In this document: piece by piece, positions 15,473 through 25,460 of the stretch | Position numbering within the stretch: position 1 is the first letter of the stretch | Layout: each line of letters opens with the position of its first letter | NCBI GenBank assembly: GCA_944391955.1 | Contig: CALXVG010000007.1 | Location: forward strand, 1 to 53,634 | Source of the DNA: an uncultured Clostridia bacterium | GTDB lineage: Bacteria; Bacillota; Clostridia; TANB77; CAG-508 | Reading direction: 5' to 3' | Length of the DNA stretch: 53,634 nt | Position numbers and translations under genes: made by a program | Notes under the pieces: generated by a model | What the model was told of the DNA's origin: nothing | What the model saw: the letters and a program-made list of their open reading frames with translations, nothing else | Database searches by the model: none

Positions 15473-16186
15473 ATGGAAGAATTAAAATTAAACTATTACT
15501 TTAATAACATGGATGAGTTCCCAGAAAAAGAAATTTTTGAAGGATGCACATATATATGGGAACCGCTAAACAAATTAAAAGCGTATGTAAAAGAAAAAAT
15601 AGTAGATAAAGATATAAAAATAAACAATGCAGAGAGTATAGGAGAATTTTGTTCAATAACAGGAAATTATATTATAGGCGAAGGAACAAAAATAGGAGCA
15701 AATGTTACAATACAAGGACCTGTTATAATAGGAAAAAATGTAGAAATAGCAGCAGGAGCTTTAATCAGACCAGGAACAATTCTAGGAGATAATTCATCAG
15801 TAGGTCATGGTTCAGAAGTAAAACATGCTATCATACAAAATAAAGCAAAAGTAGCGAGTTTGGCGTTTGTAGGAAACAGTATTTTAGGAAAATCTGCAAG
15901 AATAGGAAGCGGAACGATATTAGCAAATAGAAGATTTGATCAAAAAAATATAGAAGTAAAAATAAACGGAAAAAAATATAATACAGAAACAGACTTTTTC
16001 GGGGCAGTAGTTGGTGATTGCACAAGGTTAGGAGCAAATTGTGTTACAGTCCCAGGAACACTAGTAGGACCATATACATGGATATTACCGACTGTACAAG
16101 TAAGGGGATTTGTACCAGCAGAAAAAAGAGTAATGCCACAGGCACAATACACAATAGTGGACAATCCACGTGTGGAACTAAAATAA
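15473..16186 (+). CDS. Left-handed beta-helix acyl/nucleotidyl-transferase-like protein
   Basis: A 237-aa protein whose residues about 50-215 are hexapeptide repeats (for example IGEGTKIGANVTIQGPVIIG and VEIAAGALIRPGTILGD), forming a trimeric left-handed parallel beta helix. This resembles the C-terminal half of GlmU-type bifunctional enzymes and related sugar-nucleotide proteins, but no nucleotidyltransferase domain is attached. The insertion GHGSEVKHAIIQ and NRRFDQKNIEVKINGKKYNT matches the GlmU-like active-site loop layout, so an acetyltransferase acting on a sugar-phosphate or nucleotide is likely. Substrate cannot be assigned. Between the KAP gene and dnaE. Confidence 0.75.
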   Translation: MEELKLNYYFNNMDEFPEKEIFEGCTYIWEPLNKLKAYVKEKIVDKDIKINNAESIGEFCSITGNYIIGEGTKIGANVTIQGPVIIGKNVEIAAGALIRPGTILGDNSSVGHGSEVKHAIIQNKAKVASLAFVGNSILGKSARIGSGTILANRRFDQKNIEVKINGKKYNTETDFFGAVVGDCTRLGANCVTVPGTLVGPYTWILPTVQVRGFVPAEKRVMPQAQYTIVDNPRVELK

Positions 16187-16218
16187 TAAATAAATATTAA
16201 TTGAGAAAGGAAAAAAAT

Positions 16219-19200
16219 ATGGACTTTGTACACCTACATATGCATACTGAATACAGTTTATTGGACGGAGCAAATAAAATAAGTGAATTACCAAAGAGAG
16301 CTAAAGAATTAGGAATGAATTCATTAGCGATTACTGATCATGGAGTTATGTTTGGCGCTGTTGACTTTTACAAAGAATGCAAAAAGGTAGGAATAAAGCC
16401 TATAATTGGATGCGAGGTATATGTTGCGCCTCGCACTCGTTTTGATAAAGAACCAAATATAGATAATCATTATTCACATCTTATATTACTAGTAAAAAAT
16501 GAAACAGGATATAAAAATTTAACAAAACTAGTATCAATAGGTTTTACAGAAGGTTTTTACTATAAACCAAGAATAGATTTAGAGTTATTAGAAAAATATC
16601 ATGAAGGATTAATTTGCTTAAGTGCATGTTTGGCAGGTAGTATAAACCAAGCAATTTTAAGAGATAACATAGAAGAAGCAAAGAAAATTGCAACATGGCA
16701 TAAAAATATATTTAAAGATGATTATTATCTAGAAATACAACCAAACGGACTAAGAGAACAGGTTTTAGTAAATCAAAAATTAATACAACTTTCTAAAGAA
16801 TTAGACATACCATTAGTTGCAACAAATGATGCACATTATTTAAAAAAAGAAGATGCCTATATTCATGAAGTACTATTATGTATTCAAACAGGCAAAAAAA
16901 TGAATGATACAGATAGAATGCGAATGGGAGCAGATGAATTCTATGTAAAATCACCAGAAGAAATGATAGAATATTTTAAAAATGTTCCAGAAGCAATAGA
17001 AAACACAGTAAAAATAGCTGATAAATGTAATTTTGATTTTGAATTTGGAAATACTAAGTTACCAAATTATGAAGTACCAAAAGAATATAAAACACATGCA
17101 GAATTTTTTAGAGAATTATGTTATAAAGGATTAAAAAAGAGATATGGAGATAATCCTAATTCAGATATAAAAAATAGATTAGAATATGAAATCTCAGTAA
17201 TCGAAAAAATGGGATATGTAGATTATTATTTAATCGTGTGGGATTTTATAAATTATGCAAAACAAAATGGTATTTCAGTAGGACCAGGACGTGGCTCAGG
17301 TGCAGGTTCAATTGCTGCATATGTATGTGAAATAACAGATATAGACCCAATAAAATACAACTTACTTTTTGAAAGATTCTTAAATCCAGAAAGAATAAGT
17401 ATGCCAGACTTCGATGTAGACTTTTGCTATGAAAGAAGACCAGAAGTTATAGAATATGTTGGGCAAAAATATGGAAAAGACCATGTATCTCAAATAATAA
17501 CATTTGGAACAATGTCAGCTAGAATGGTTATAAGAGATGTGGCAAGAGCATTAGACTTTCCATATGCAGAAGCAGATAAACTAGCTAAAATGGTACCATT
17601 TGAATTACATATAACAATAAAAAAAGCTTTAGGGCAAAATAGAGAATTTAATGAATTATATGAAAATGATGAAAAAATTAGAAATTTATTAGACATTGCG
17701 ATGAAACTAGAAGGACTACCAAGACAGGCTTCAACACATGCATGTGGAGTACTTATTACAGATAAACCAGTAGTAGAATATGTGCCACTATATGTAAATG
17801 AAGGAGTGATAGAATCTCAATATATTATGACAACACTCGATGAATTAGGTCTATTAAAAATGGACTTTTTAGGCTTAAGAACATTGACAGTTATATCAGA
17901 CACAATAAATTTTGTTAAAAAAAATAGGGGAATAGATGTAGAATTTGACCAAGAAATGAATGACCAAAAAGTATTTAAAGAAACATGGCAATCAGGAAAT
18001 ACAGTAGGTGTATTTCAATTCGAAAGTCAAGGAATGACAAATTTCATGAAAGAACTAAAACCAGACACCTTAGAAGATATAATTGCAGGAGTATCTTTAT
18101 ATAGACCAGGACCAATGGACCAAATCCCAAGATATATAAGAAATAAGTTAAACCCAGAACATAGTGAATATACACACCCCGCATTAGAACCAATTTTAAA
18201 TGTAACATATGGTTGTATGGTATATCAAGAACAAGTAATGCAAATTGTAAGGGATTTAGCAGGATATTCATTAGGACGAGCTGACTTAGTAAGAAGAGCA
18301 ATGGGAAAAAAGAAACTAGATGTAATGGCAAAAGAAAGAGAAAATTTTATATATGGACAAACTGATGAAAATGGAAAAGTGATAATTCCAGGCTGTATAC
18401 GAAATGGAATAGATGAAGCTAGTGCAAATAAAATATTTGATGAAATGGCAGAGTTTGCAAAATATGCATTTAATAAATCACATGCAGCAGCATATGCAGT
18501 AGTAGCATATAGAACAGCATATTTAAAAACATATTATCCAGTAGAATTTATGGCAGCAACATTAAACAGTTTTCTAGGAAATTTAGACAAAATACCAGAA
18601 TACATTGCGGAATGTAAAAGAACTAATATTGAAATATTAAAACCAAGTATAAATCAAAGTTATACCAAATTTGCTGTATATGGAAACCAGATACGTTTTG
18701 GTTTAGGAAGTATAAAAAATGTTGGTACATCTGCAGTAGAATATATTGTAGCTGAAAGAAAGAAAAACGGAGAATATAAAAGCTTTACAGATTTCTGTGA
18801 AAGAGTTCAAGTAGAAACAATAAATAAAAAATGTATAGAAAGCTTAATAAAAGCAGGAGCATTCGATGAATTAGGAGAAACAAGACACACATTATTAGAG
18901 AATTTTGAAGCAATACTAGATACAATCTCAAATGCATCAAAAAGAAGCTTGCAAGGACAAGTAACAATGTTTGACATGCAATTAGAAGAAGATGTAGACA
19001 AGCATAAATATAATATAAATCAAAAACCAGAATATGATGAAAGAACCTTACTAGATATGGAAAAAGAAATGCTAGGAATATATATTTCAGGACACCCATT
19101 AGATAAACTAACAGAAAAAATAAAGAAAGTAAGCAATATAGATACGATTCAAGCTATGACGATGAAAGAAGAAAACAATTTATCGAAAGATGGGCAACAA

Positions 19201-19707
19201 GTAAAATATGTAGGAATAATAACATCATTAAAAAAGAAATATACAAAAAACAATACACTAATGGCATTTGCAACAATTGAAGATTTATATGGAAGCATGG
19301 AAATAATAATCTTTGAAAACTGTTATAAAAAATCATCTAATGCATTACTAGAAGATAATATTGTTTTGGTTGAAGGACGTTTAAGCATAAGAGAAGATGA
19401 AGATGTAAAAATAGTAGCAAACAATATAATAAACTTTTCAGACATTTCAGAAAATTCATTGACAGAACAAAACAAATCATCAGATAATAAAAACAAAATA
19501 TTAACATTAAGTATAATAGAAGCAACAGAAGAACAAAAAAATAAATTAAGAGGTGCCATAAAATTTTTCGCAGGTGACAGAAATAACATGAGAGTACAAG
19601 TACTAGACACAGACGGAACAAAACCATGTGGTGCAATATATTTAACAGATGACATTTATAAAGAATTTGAAGAAATACTAGGCAGAGAAAATGTTAGTTT
19701 TTCTTAA
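16219..19707 (+). CDS. dnaE: DNA polymerase III subunit alpha (DnaE type)
   Basis: A 1162-aa replicative polymerase. PHP domain at the N-terminus (FVHLHMHTEYSLLDGA), polymerase core with GPGRGSGAGS (about residues 354-363) and the catalytic aspartates in PDFDVDFCYERR (about 395-406), helix-hairpin-helix region (about 800) and an OB-fold domain near residue 1000 (VKYVGIITSLKKKYTKNN). No proofreading exonuclease, so it is DnaE and not PolC. Start ATG at 16219, after GAGAAAGGA; the TTG at 16201 precedes that site. In low-GC Firmicutes DnaE makes the first stretch of lagging-strand DNA before PolC takes over. Confidence 0.97.
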   Translation: MDFVHLHMHTEYSLLDGANKISELPKRAKELGMNSLAITDHGVMFGAVDFYKECKKVGIKPIIGCEVYVAPRTRFDKEPNIDNHYSHLILLVKNETGYKNLTKLVSIGFTEGFYYKPRIDLELLEKYHEGLICLSACLAGSINQAILRDNIEEAKKIATWHKNIFKDDYYLEIQPNGLREQVLVNQKLIQLSKELDIPLVATNDAHYLKKEDAYIHEVLLCIQTGKKMNDTDRMRMGADEFYVKSPEEMIEYFKNVPEAIENTVKIADKCNFDFEFGNTKLPNYEVPKEYKTHAEFFRELCYKGLKKRYGDNPNSDIKNRLEYEISVIEKMGYVDYYLIVWDFINYAKQNGISVGPGRGSGAGSIAAYVCEITDIDPIKYNLLFERFLNPERISMPDFDVDFCYERRPEVIEYVGQKYGKDHVSQIITFGTMSARMVIRDVARALDFPYAEADKLAKMVPFELHITIKKALGQNREFNELYENDEKIRNLLDIAMKLEGLPRQASTHACGVLITDKPVVEYVPLYVNEGVIESQYIMTTLDELGLLKMDFLGLRTLTVISDTINFVKKNRGIDVEFDQEMNDQKVFKETWQSGNTVGVFQFESQGMTNFMKELKPDTLEDIIAGVSLYRPGPMDQIPRYIRNKLNPEHSEYTHPALEPILNVTYGCMVYQEQVMQIVRDLAGYSLGRADLVRRAMGKKKLDVMAKERENFIYGQTDENGKVIIPGCIRNGIDEASANKIFDEMAEFAKYAFNKSHAAAYAVVAYRTAYLKTYYPVEFMAATLNSFLGNLDKIPEYIAECKRTNIEILKPSINQSYTKFAVYGNQIRFGLGSIKNVGTSAVEYIVAERKKNGEYKSFTDFCERVQVETINKKCIESLIKAGAFDELGETRHTLLENFEAILDTISNASKRSLQGQVTMFDMQLEEDVDKHKYNINQKPEYDERTLLDMEKEMLGIYISGHPLDKLTEKIKKVSNIDTIQAMTMKEENNLSKDGQQVKYVGIITSLKKKYTKNNTLMAFATIEDLYGSMEIIIFENCYKKSSNALLEDNIVLVEGRLSIREDEDVKIVANNIINFSDISENSLTEQNKSSDNKNKILTLSIIEATEEQKNKLRGAIKFFAGDRNNMRVQVLDTDGTKPCGAIYLTDDIYKEFEEILGRENVSFS

Positions 19708-19712
19708 AATAG

Positions 19713-20879
<1,167 letters not shown>

Positions 20880-20889
20880 GAGGAAATAA

Positions 20890-22098
20890 ATGGATTTATT
20901 AAATCAGAATTATAATACAAGACCACAAAAATCAAAAGGAGCTAGAATGGTAAAGATGGCACTAGTAATATGCATATTATTAGTTATTGTAATTGTAGCA
21001 TTGATGATCTATTTACAACTAAATAAAACTCCACAAATGATATTAGAAGTTAATGGAAATAAAATTCAATTACAACAAGATATAATAGTTAGTGATGCTA
21101 ATGGAAGCAAATATATTAGTTTAAAAGATTTAGCAGATATATTGGGCTATAAATATAACAATGGTGCATATATGGAATATGAAGAAGATAAGACAAAATG
21201 TTATATAGATAATAATTATGAAATAGTTGGTTTTTCACAAGATTCAAGTTTAATATATAAAACAACAGAAAGTTCACAAATCGACTATGAATATTATAAA
21301 TTAACTAAAAATATAATAATGTATCAAGATAAATTATATATAGGAATAGATGATTTAGGACAAGCTCTAAATGTAGTATGTAATGCTTCGAATGCAAATA
21401 ATATAATTATACAAACAATAACATATGCAAGCAATAATCATACAGAACAATTAAAAACATCAAATTCAAGCTATAAATTAACAACAGACAATAATAACTT
21501 GAAAGCAATGGCATATGGAATGTTAATTGCAAGTAGAGATGACTTATGGGGAGTATTAAACCAGAATTATCAAGAAATAATCGGAAATAAATATAAAACA
21601 ATACAATTTGATGAATATACTATGACATATATTGTATCAAATGAAAGAAATCAATATGGTATAATAACAACAGATGGTAGCATAAAGATTGCACTTAAAT
21701 ATGATAGTATAAAAATAATAAATCACGAACCACTACTATATGAAGTATCACAAGATAAGAAATATGGAATAATGGAAGAAGATGGACAGATGTTAACAGA
21801 TATAGAATATGACAGAATAGGATATCCACAAGAACTTCAAAATAAAATAAATTATACATTAATAATTCCAGATTTAGACGGAAAAACAGGAAAAACTGTA
21901 GTAGTATGCAAAGATGGAAAATATGGATTAATTTATTTAACAAATGGAAAAACATTTTTAGAGTGTGATACTTTAGACAAATTATATGAAGTAGAAGAAT
22001 TAGGAGAATTAAAATATAGAGTAGAAATAGATAAAAATGTGTATACATTAGAAGAATATATAGAATATGCAAAAAGACAAACAATGGTGATAAATTAA
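20890..22098 (+). CDS. Anchored WG-repeat protein with stalk-like domain
   Basis: A 402-aa surface protein. A membrane anchor (about residues 24-43) follows a basic start. Residues about 50-170 resemble the copper-amine-oxidase N-terminal-like 'stalk' domain (ISLKDLADILGYKYN). The C-terminal half holds about four WG-type repeats: DDLWGVLNQNYQEI, NQYGIITTDGSIKI, KKYGIMEEDGQML and GKYGLIYLTNGKT. WG repeats are beta-rich modules of unknown ligand. 10 nt after tgt with AGGAGG, so probably cotranscribed, but function unrelated to queuosine as far as can be seen. Confidence 0.75.
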   Translation: MDLLNQNYNTRPQKSKGARMVKMALVICILLVIVIVALMIYLQLNKTPQMILEVNGNKIQLQQDIIVSDANGSKYISLKDLADILGYKYNNGAYMEYEEDKTKCYIDNNYEIVGFSQDSSLIYKTTESSQIDYEYYKLTKNIIMYQDKLYIGIDDLGQALNVVCNASNANNIIIQTITYASNNHTEQLKTSNSSYKLTTDNNNLKAMAYGMLIASRDDLWGVLNQNYQEIIGNKYKTIQFDEYTMTYIVSNERNQYGIITTDGSIKIALKYDSIKIINHEPLLYEVSQDKKYGIMEEDGQMLTDIEYDRIGYPQELQNKINYTLIIPDLDGKTGKTVVVCKDGKYGLIYLTNGKTFLECDTLDKLYEVEELGELKYRVEIDKNVYTLEEYIEYAKRQTMVIN

Positions 22099-22182
22099 AG
22101 ATAAAAAATATTAAAAAATGATGATATAGATTTCATCAGAACAAAAGAAATAAACGATATATTAATAGAAGGGAGGGATAAC

Positions 22183-23004
22183 ATGAAATATAAAGTGAGA
22201 AAAAATATTTTATGGTTATTCCTCTTATTAATTTCTATATTATTTATGAGCATAGGATATGCAGCAATTAATGCAATAACAATAGACATAACAGGAGTAA
22301 TAGAAGCAGAAGTATAGATACAAGTAATTTTAATACGTCACAATTAACAAGTACGGCAAGTATGTTCTAAAGATGTACATCTTTAGAAACAATAGATTTA
22401 AAGCATTTTGACACTAGTTAATTTTGGGCTATCATCTCAATATGGATATGGTGGTATGTTTGATGGATGTAGTAGTTTAGAAAGTTTAGATTTATCTAAA
22501 TGGAATACATCTAAAGTTAAAAGTTTTGCAAGAATGTTCTATGGATGTTCAAAATTAACAAACTTAAAAATAGACAATTTTGATACAAGCAAAGTAACAA
22601 ATATGACAGATATGTTTAGTAGGAATAGCAACTTGATATCATTAGATTTAAGTAATTTCGATACAAGCAATGTAACCGCCATGTTAAATATGTTTAATAG
22701 TTGTACATCTCTAACAATGGTAGATATAAGTGGATTCAATACAAACAAAGTGACAAATATGAACTATATGTTTAGTAGGTGCTTTGCATTAACTACAATT
22801 TATGTAAGTCCATTCGATGCATCAACAGAAATGGGATGGAGTACAGCAGAGGTAACTACTGCACTCAATATGTTTGGAAGTTGTTCAAATCTTGTAGGAG
22901 GAAATGGAACAGAATATTCAGCAACATATAAAGATGCAACTTATGCAAGAATAGATACAGAAGAAACACCAGGATATTTTACAGATATTGCAGATAAAAT
23001 ATAG
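22183..23004 (+). pseudogene. Decayed BspA-like leucine-rich repeat surface protein
   Basis: A 44-codon frame at 22183-22317 (ribosome-binding site GGGAGGG) encodes a signal peptide (NILWLFLLLISILFMSIGYA) and stops at TAG. Sequence of the same repeat family then continues in another frame from 22317 (DTSNFNTSQLTSTASMF), with TAA at 22368 and again at 22419, and returns to the first frame near 22408, running to 23004. The last part holds several BspA/DUF285 repeats such as FDTSKVTNMTDMF. Two frameshifts and at least two nonsense codons make loss of function likely. The intact form would be a secreted adhesin-like protein. An alternative is a live 198-aa fragment starting at the TTG 22408, but it would lack an export signal. 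Confidence 0.7.
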
Positions 23005-23101
23005 GAAAGATAGTATTAAATTAAAGAATAGATAATAAAAAAACAATATCATTTTTTAAGGGGATATACAAATACAATAAATTTACCAAACACAGCATTC
23101 C

Positions 23102-23130
23102 TTGACAAATACTATATTTTGAAGTAAAAT
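23102..23130 (+). promoter_or_regulatory. Sigma-A promoter of gdpP
   Basis: TTGACA (23102-23107), 17 bp, TAAAAT (23125-23130). Confidence 0.75.
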
Positions 23131-23157
23131 ATACATATTGTTAAAGGAGAATAATTT

Positions 23158-25170
23158 ATGTCAAGTTATAATATAAAAACACTACAAAAAATAGAATCCA
23201 AAACAAAAATATATTTAATAATAATTGCAATAGTATTAATAGTGCTTTGTATAAATAATACAGATTATATCATACCTTCATGTGTTATATATATAGGAAT
23301 TATATTTTATACTATATGGGATTACAACAAAAGAAAAGGAGAAATTTCAAGTTATATAAATGAATTAACTTTTACAGTAGATTCAGCAGCAAAAAACACA
23401 TTAATAAATTCACCATTCCCACTAATAATATTAGAAACAAATGGAAATGTCGTATGGAGAAGTTCTAGCTTTAATAAAGAATTTGCCAATATTGGAATAA
23501 ATGCATATATAGATGAACTTGCAAAAGAAATTGAAGTTGGAATTAATAATAATGGAAAAAATATGGACAAACAATTAAAAATAAATAACAAGATGTATCA
23601 TATTATTGGAGATTATGTAAGAATAAAGAAAAAGGACAGACGCAAAGAGCCACAATATTTAATTATACTATATTTTATAGATATGACAAGAGAATTTAAT
23701 CTAGAAACAGAATATAATAATTCTAAAATGTGTATGGGAATTATTATGATAGACAATTATGAGGAAATCATACAAAGAATTCCAGAAGAAAGTAAGCCAC
23801 AAATAATTGCAGAAATAGACAAATTATTATATGAATGGGCAACAGAAACAGGTGGCTTAATGATAAAAAGAGATAGAGACACATTCATATATGTTTTTGA
23901 ACAACAGTATTTAGAAAAAATGGAAGAAGAAAAATTTTCAATTCTTGATAAGGCAAAGGAAATTAACACAGAAACAGACGAAAATATACCAATAACATTA
24001 ACAATAGCAATATCAAATGAAGGAAATTCTAATTACGAAAAATTCGAGACAGCACACACAGCAATTGACATAGCATTAGGAAGAGGTGGAGACCAAGTTG
24101 TAATCAGAAAAAATGGAAAATATTATTTCTTTGGTGGAACAACTCAAGAACTAGAGAAGAGAACAAAGGTAAAAGCAAGAGTTATTTCACATGCATTAGA
24201 AGAATTAATACAAAAAGCAGACAATGTAGTTATAATGGGTCATATAAATGGGGATATAGACTCTTTAGGGTCAAGCTTAGGAATTTATAGATTAGCAAAA
24301 ACATTAGAAAAAGATGCATATATTGTAAATAATACATATGGATTAACACTTGCTAATTTTATTAATACTCTTACAGAAAAAGAAGAATATAAATCAATTA
24401 TAATTGATAAAAATACAGCATTAGCATTAACAAATGAAAACACACTATTAGTAGTTGTTGATACACACAAAAAAAGTTATGTAGAAGTAGCAGAACTGCT
24501 AGACCAAACAGAAAAAATTGTAATTATAGATCATCATAGAAAATCAGAAGATTTTATTGAAAATGCTATATTAACATTTCATGAAGCTTATGCTTCATCA
24601 GCATCAGAACTAGTAACAGAGATAGTAGAATATGCAAGTAAAGGAGTAACACTAGAACAATTAGAAGCAGAAAGTCTATATGCTGGTATAATGATGGATA
24701 CTAAAAACTTTACATTTAAAACAGGTGTAAGGACTTTTGAGGCAGCAGCATATTTAAGAAAATATGGTATAGACATAATAAAAGTAAAAAAATGGTTCCA
24801 AAGTGATTTGGAAAGTTATAATGTAATTGCAGATATAGTAAAAAATGCTGAAATAATCAATGGTTCAATAGGTATTTCTTTATATAATGAAAAAGATAAA
24901 AATGCAAATCTGATTTGTGCAAAAGCAGCAGATGAATTATTAACAATAAGTGATATAACCGCATCATTTGTTTTAGGCAAAATGGGAGAAAAGATTTGTA
25001 TAAGTGGACGTTCAATAGGAGATATAAATGTACAAGTTATCCTAGAAAAATTAGGTGGAGGCGGACATATTACACTAGCAGGAGCGCAATTAGAAGGTGT
25101 AACAATGGAAGAAGCCAAAGATGAGCTTATTATAAGAATTAATGAATATTTTACAGAAAATGGAGTTTAG
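23158..25170 (+). CDS. gdpP: Cyclic di-AMP phosphodiesterase GdpP
   Basis: A 670-aa membrane enzyme that hydrolyses c-di-AMP. Domain order: two membrane segments (about residues 18-60), PAS-like domain (about 75-160), degenerate GGDEF domain (about 175-325) and DHH-DHHA1 phosphodiesterase (about 350-665). The metal motifs are MGHINGDIDSLGSSLG (about 360), VVVDTHKKSY, VIIDHHRKSEDF (about 455) and LGGGGHITLAGAQLEG near the end. The usual GHxxPDxD is here GHINGDID, keeping the aspartates but losing Pro. Regulates potassium and osmolyte balance through c-di-AMP in Firmicutes. Confidence 0.93.
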   Translation: MSSYNIKTLQKIESKTKIYLIIIAIVLIVLCINNTDYIIPSCVIYIGIIFYTIWDYNKRKGEISSYINELTFTVDSAAKNTLINSPFPLIILETNGNVVWRSSSFNKEFANIGINAYIDELAKEIEVGINNNGKNMDKQLKINNKMYHIIGDYVRIKKKDRRKEPQYLIILYFIDMTREFNLETEYNNSKMCMGIIMIDNYEEIIQRIPEESKPQIIAEIDKLLYEWATETGGLMIKRDRDTFIYVFEQQYLEKMEEEKFSILDKAKEINTETDENIPITLTIAISNEGNSNYEKFETAHTAIDIALGRGGDQVVIRKNGKYYFFGGTTQELEKRTKVKARVISHALEELIQKADNVVIMGHINGDIDSLGSSLGIYRLAKTLEKDAYIVNNTYGLTLANFINTLTEKEEYKSIIIDKNTALALTNENTLLVVVDTHKKSYVEVAELLDQTEKIVIIDHHRKSEDFIENAILTFHEAYASSASELVTEIVEYASKGVTLEQLEAESLYAGIMMDTKNFTFKTGVRTFEAAAYLRKYGIDIIKVKKWFQSDLESYNVIADIVKNAEIINGSIGISLYNEKDKNANLICAKAADELLTISDITASFVLGKMGEKICISGRSIGDINVQVILEKLGGGGHITLAGAQLEGVTMEEAKDELIIRINEYFTENGV

Positions 25171-25205
25171 ACTTCAAAAATGGTAAAAAATTCGTGCTAT
25201 TTTAC

Positions 25206-25262
25206 TGGATATTGGATGTTTTCATTTTGTGCAGTTGTTCAAAATGAAAAATACAATATCCA
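25206..25262 (+). other. Long imperfect hairpin between gdpP and spoIIE
   Basis: TGGATATTG (25206-25214) pairs with CAATATCCA (25254-25262), and inside it TTCATTTTG (25221-25229) pairs with CAAAATGAA (25240-25248), with a 10-nt loop. The two stems are separated by an asymmetric 6/5-nt internal loop. It has no T run, so it is not a plain terminator. It may be a 3'-UTR element of gdpP or part of a small RNA. The rest of the 290-nt gap up to the spoIIE promoter shows no ORF. Confidence 0.45.
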
Positions 25263-25410
25263 TGTTGATAATACTAAGAGAAAACAGATAAAATAATTTT
25301 AGGCAGTCAAACATAATATATCCACAAAGGAGAATTGATAAAGAACAAAAGCATACAATAGAAAAAAGAGAAGAAAAATGTAAAAAACTTTTTAAGATAA
25401 AGTACTGATT

Positions 25411-25443
25411 TTGACAAAAAAATTAAACCCATTATAGTATAAT
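25411..25443 (+). promoter_or_regulatory. spoIIE promoter with 21-bp spacing, Spo0A-type
   Basis: TTGACA (25411-25416) and TATAAT (25438-25443) are 21 bp apart. In B. subtilis the spoIIE and spoIIG promoters also have consensus elements 21-22 bp apart and need Spo0A~P. The bottom strand over the -35 reads TGTCAAA, six of seven matches to the 0A box TGNCGAA. An alternative -10 TATAGT (25433-25438) at 16 bp would make it an ordinary promoter. Confidence 0.55.
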
Positions 25444-25460
25444 ACAAAAGGTGGTAAATT

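Noticed and set aside
22317..22421. TAA codons within repeats read as sense codons (altered genetic code)
   Set aside because: The frame also shifts twice in the same stretch, and every other gene uses TAA as stop; decay explains it better.
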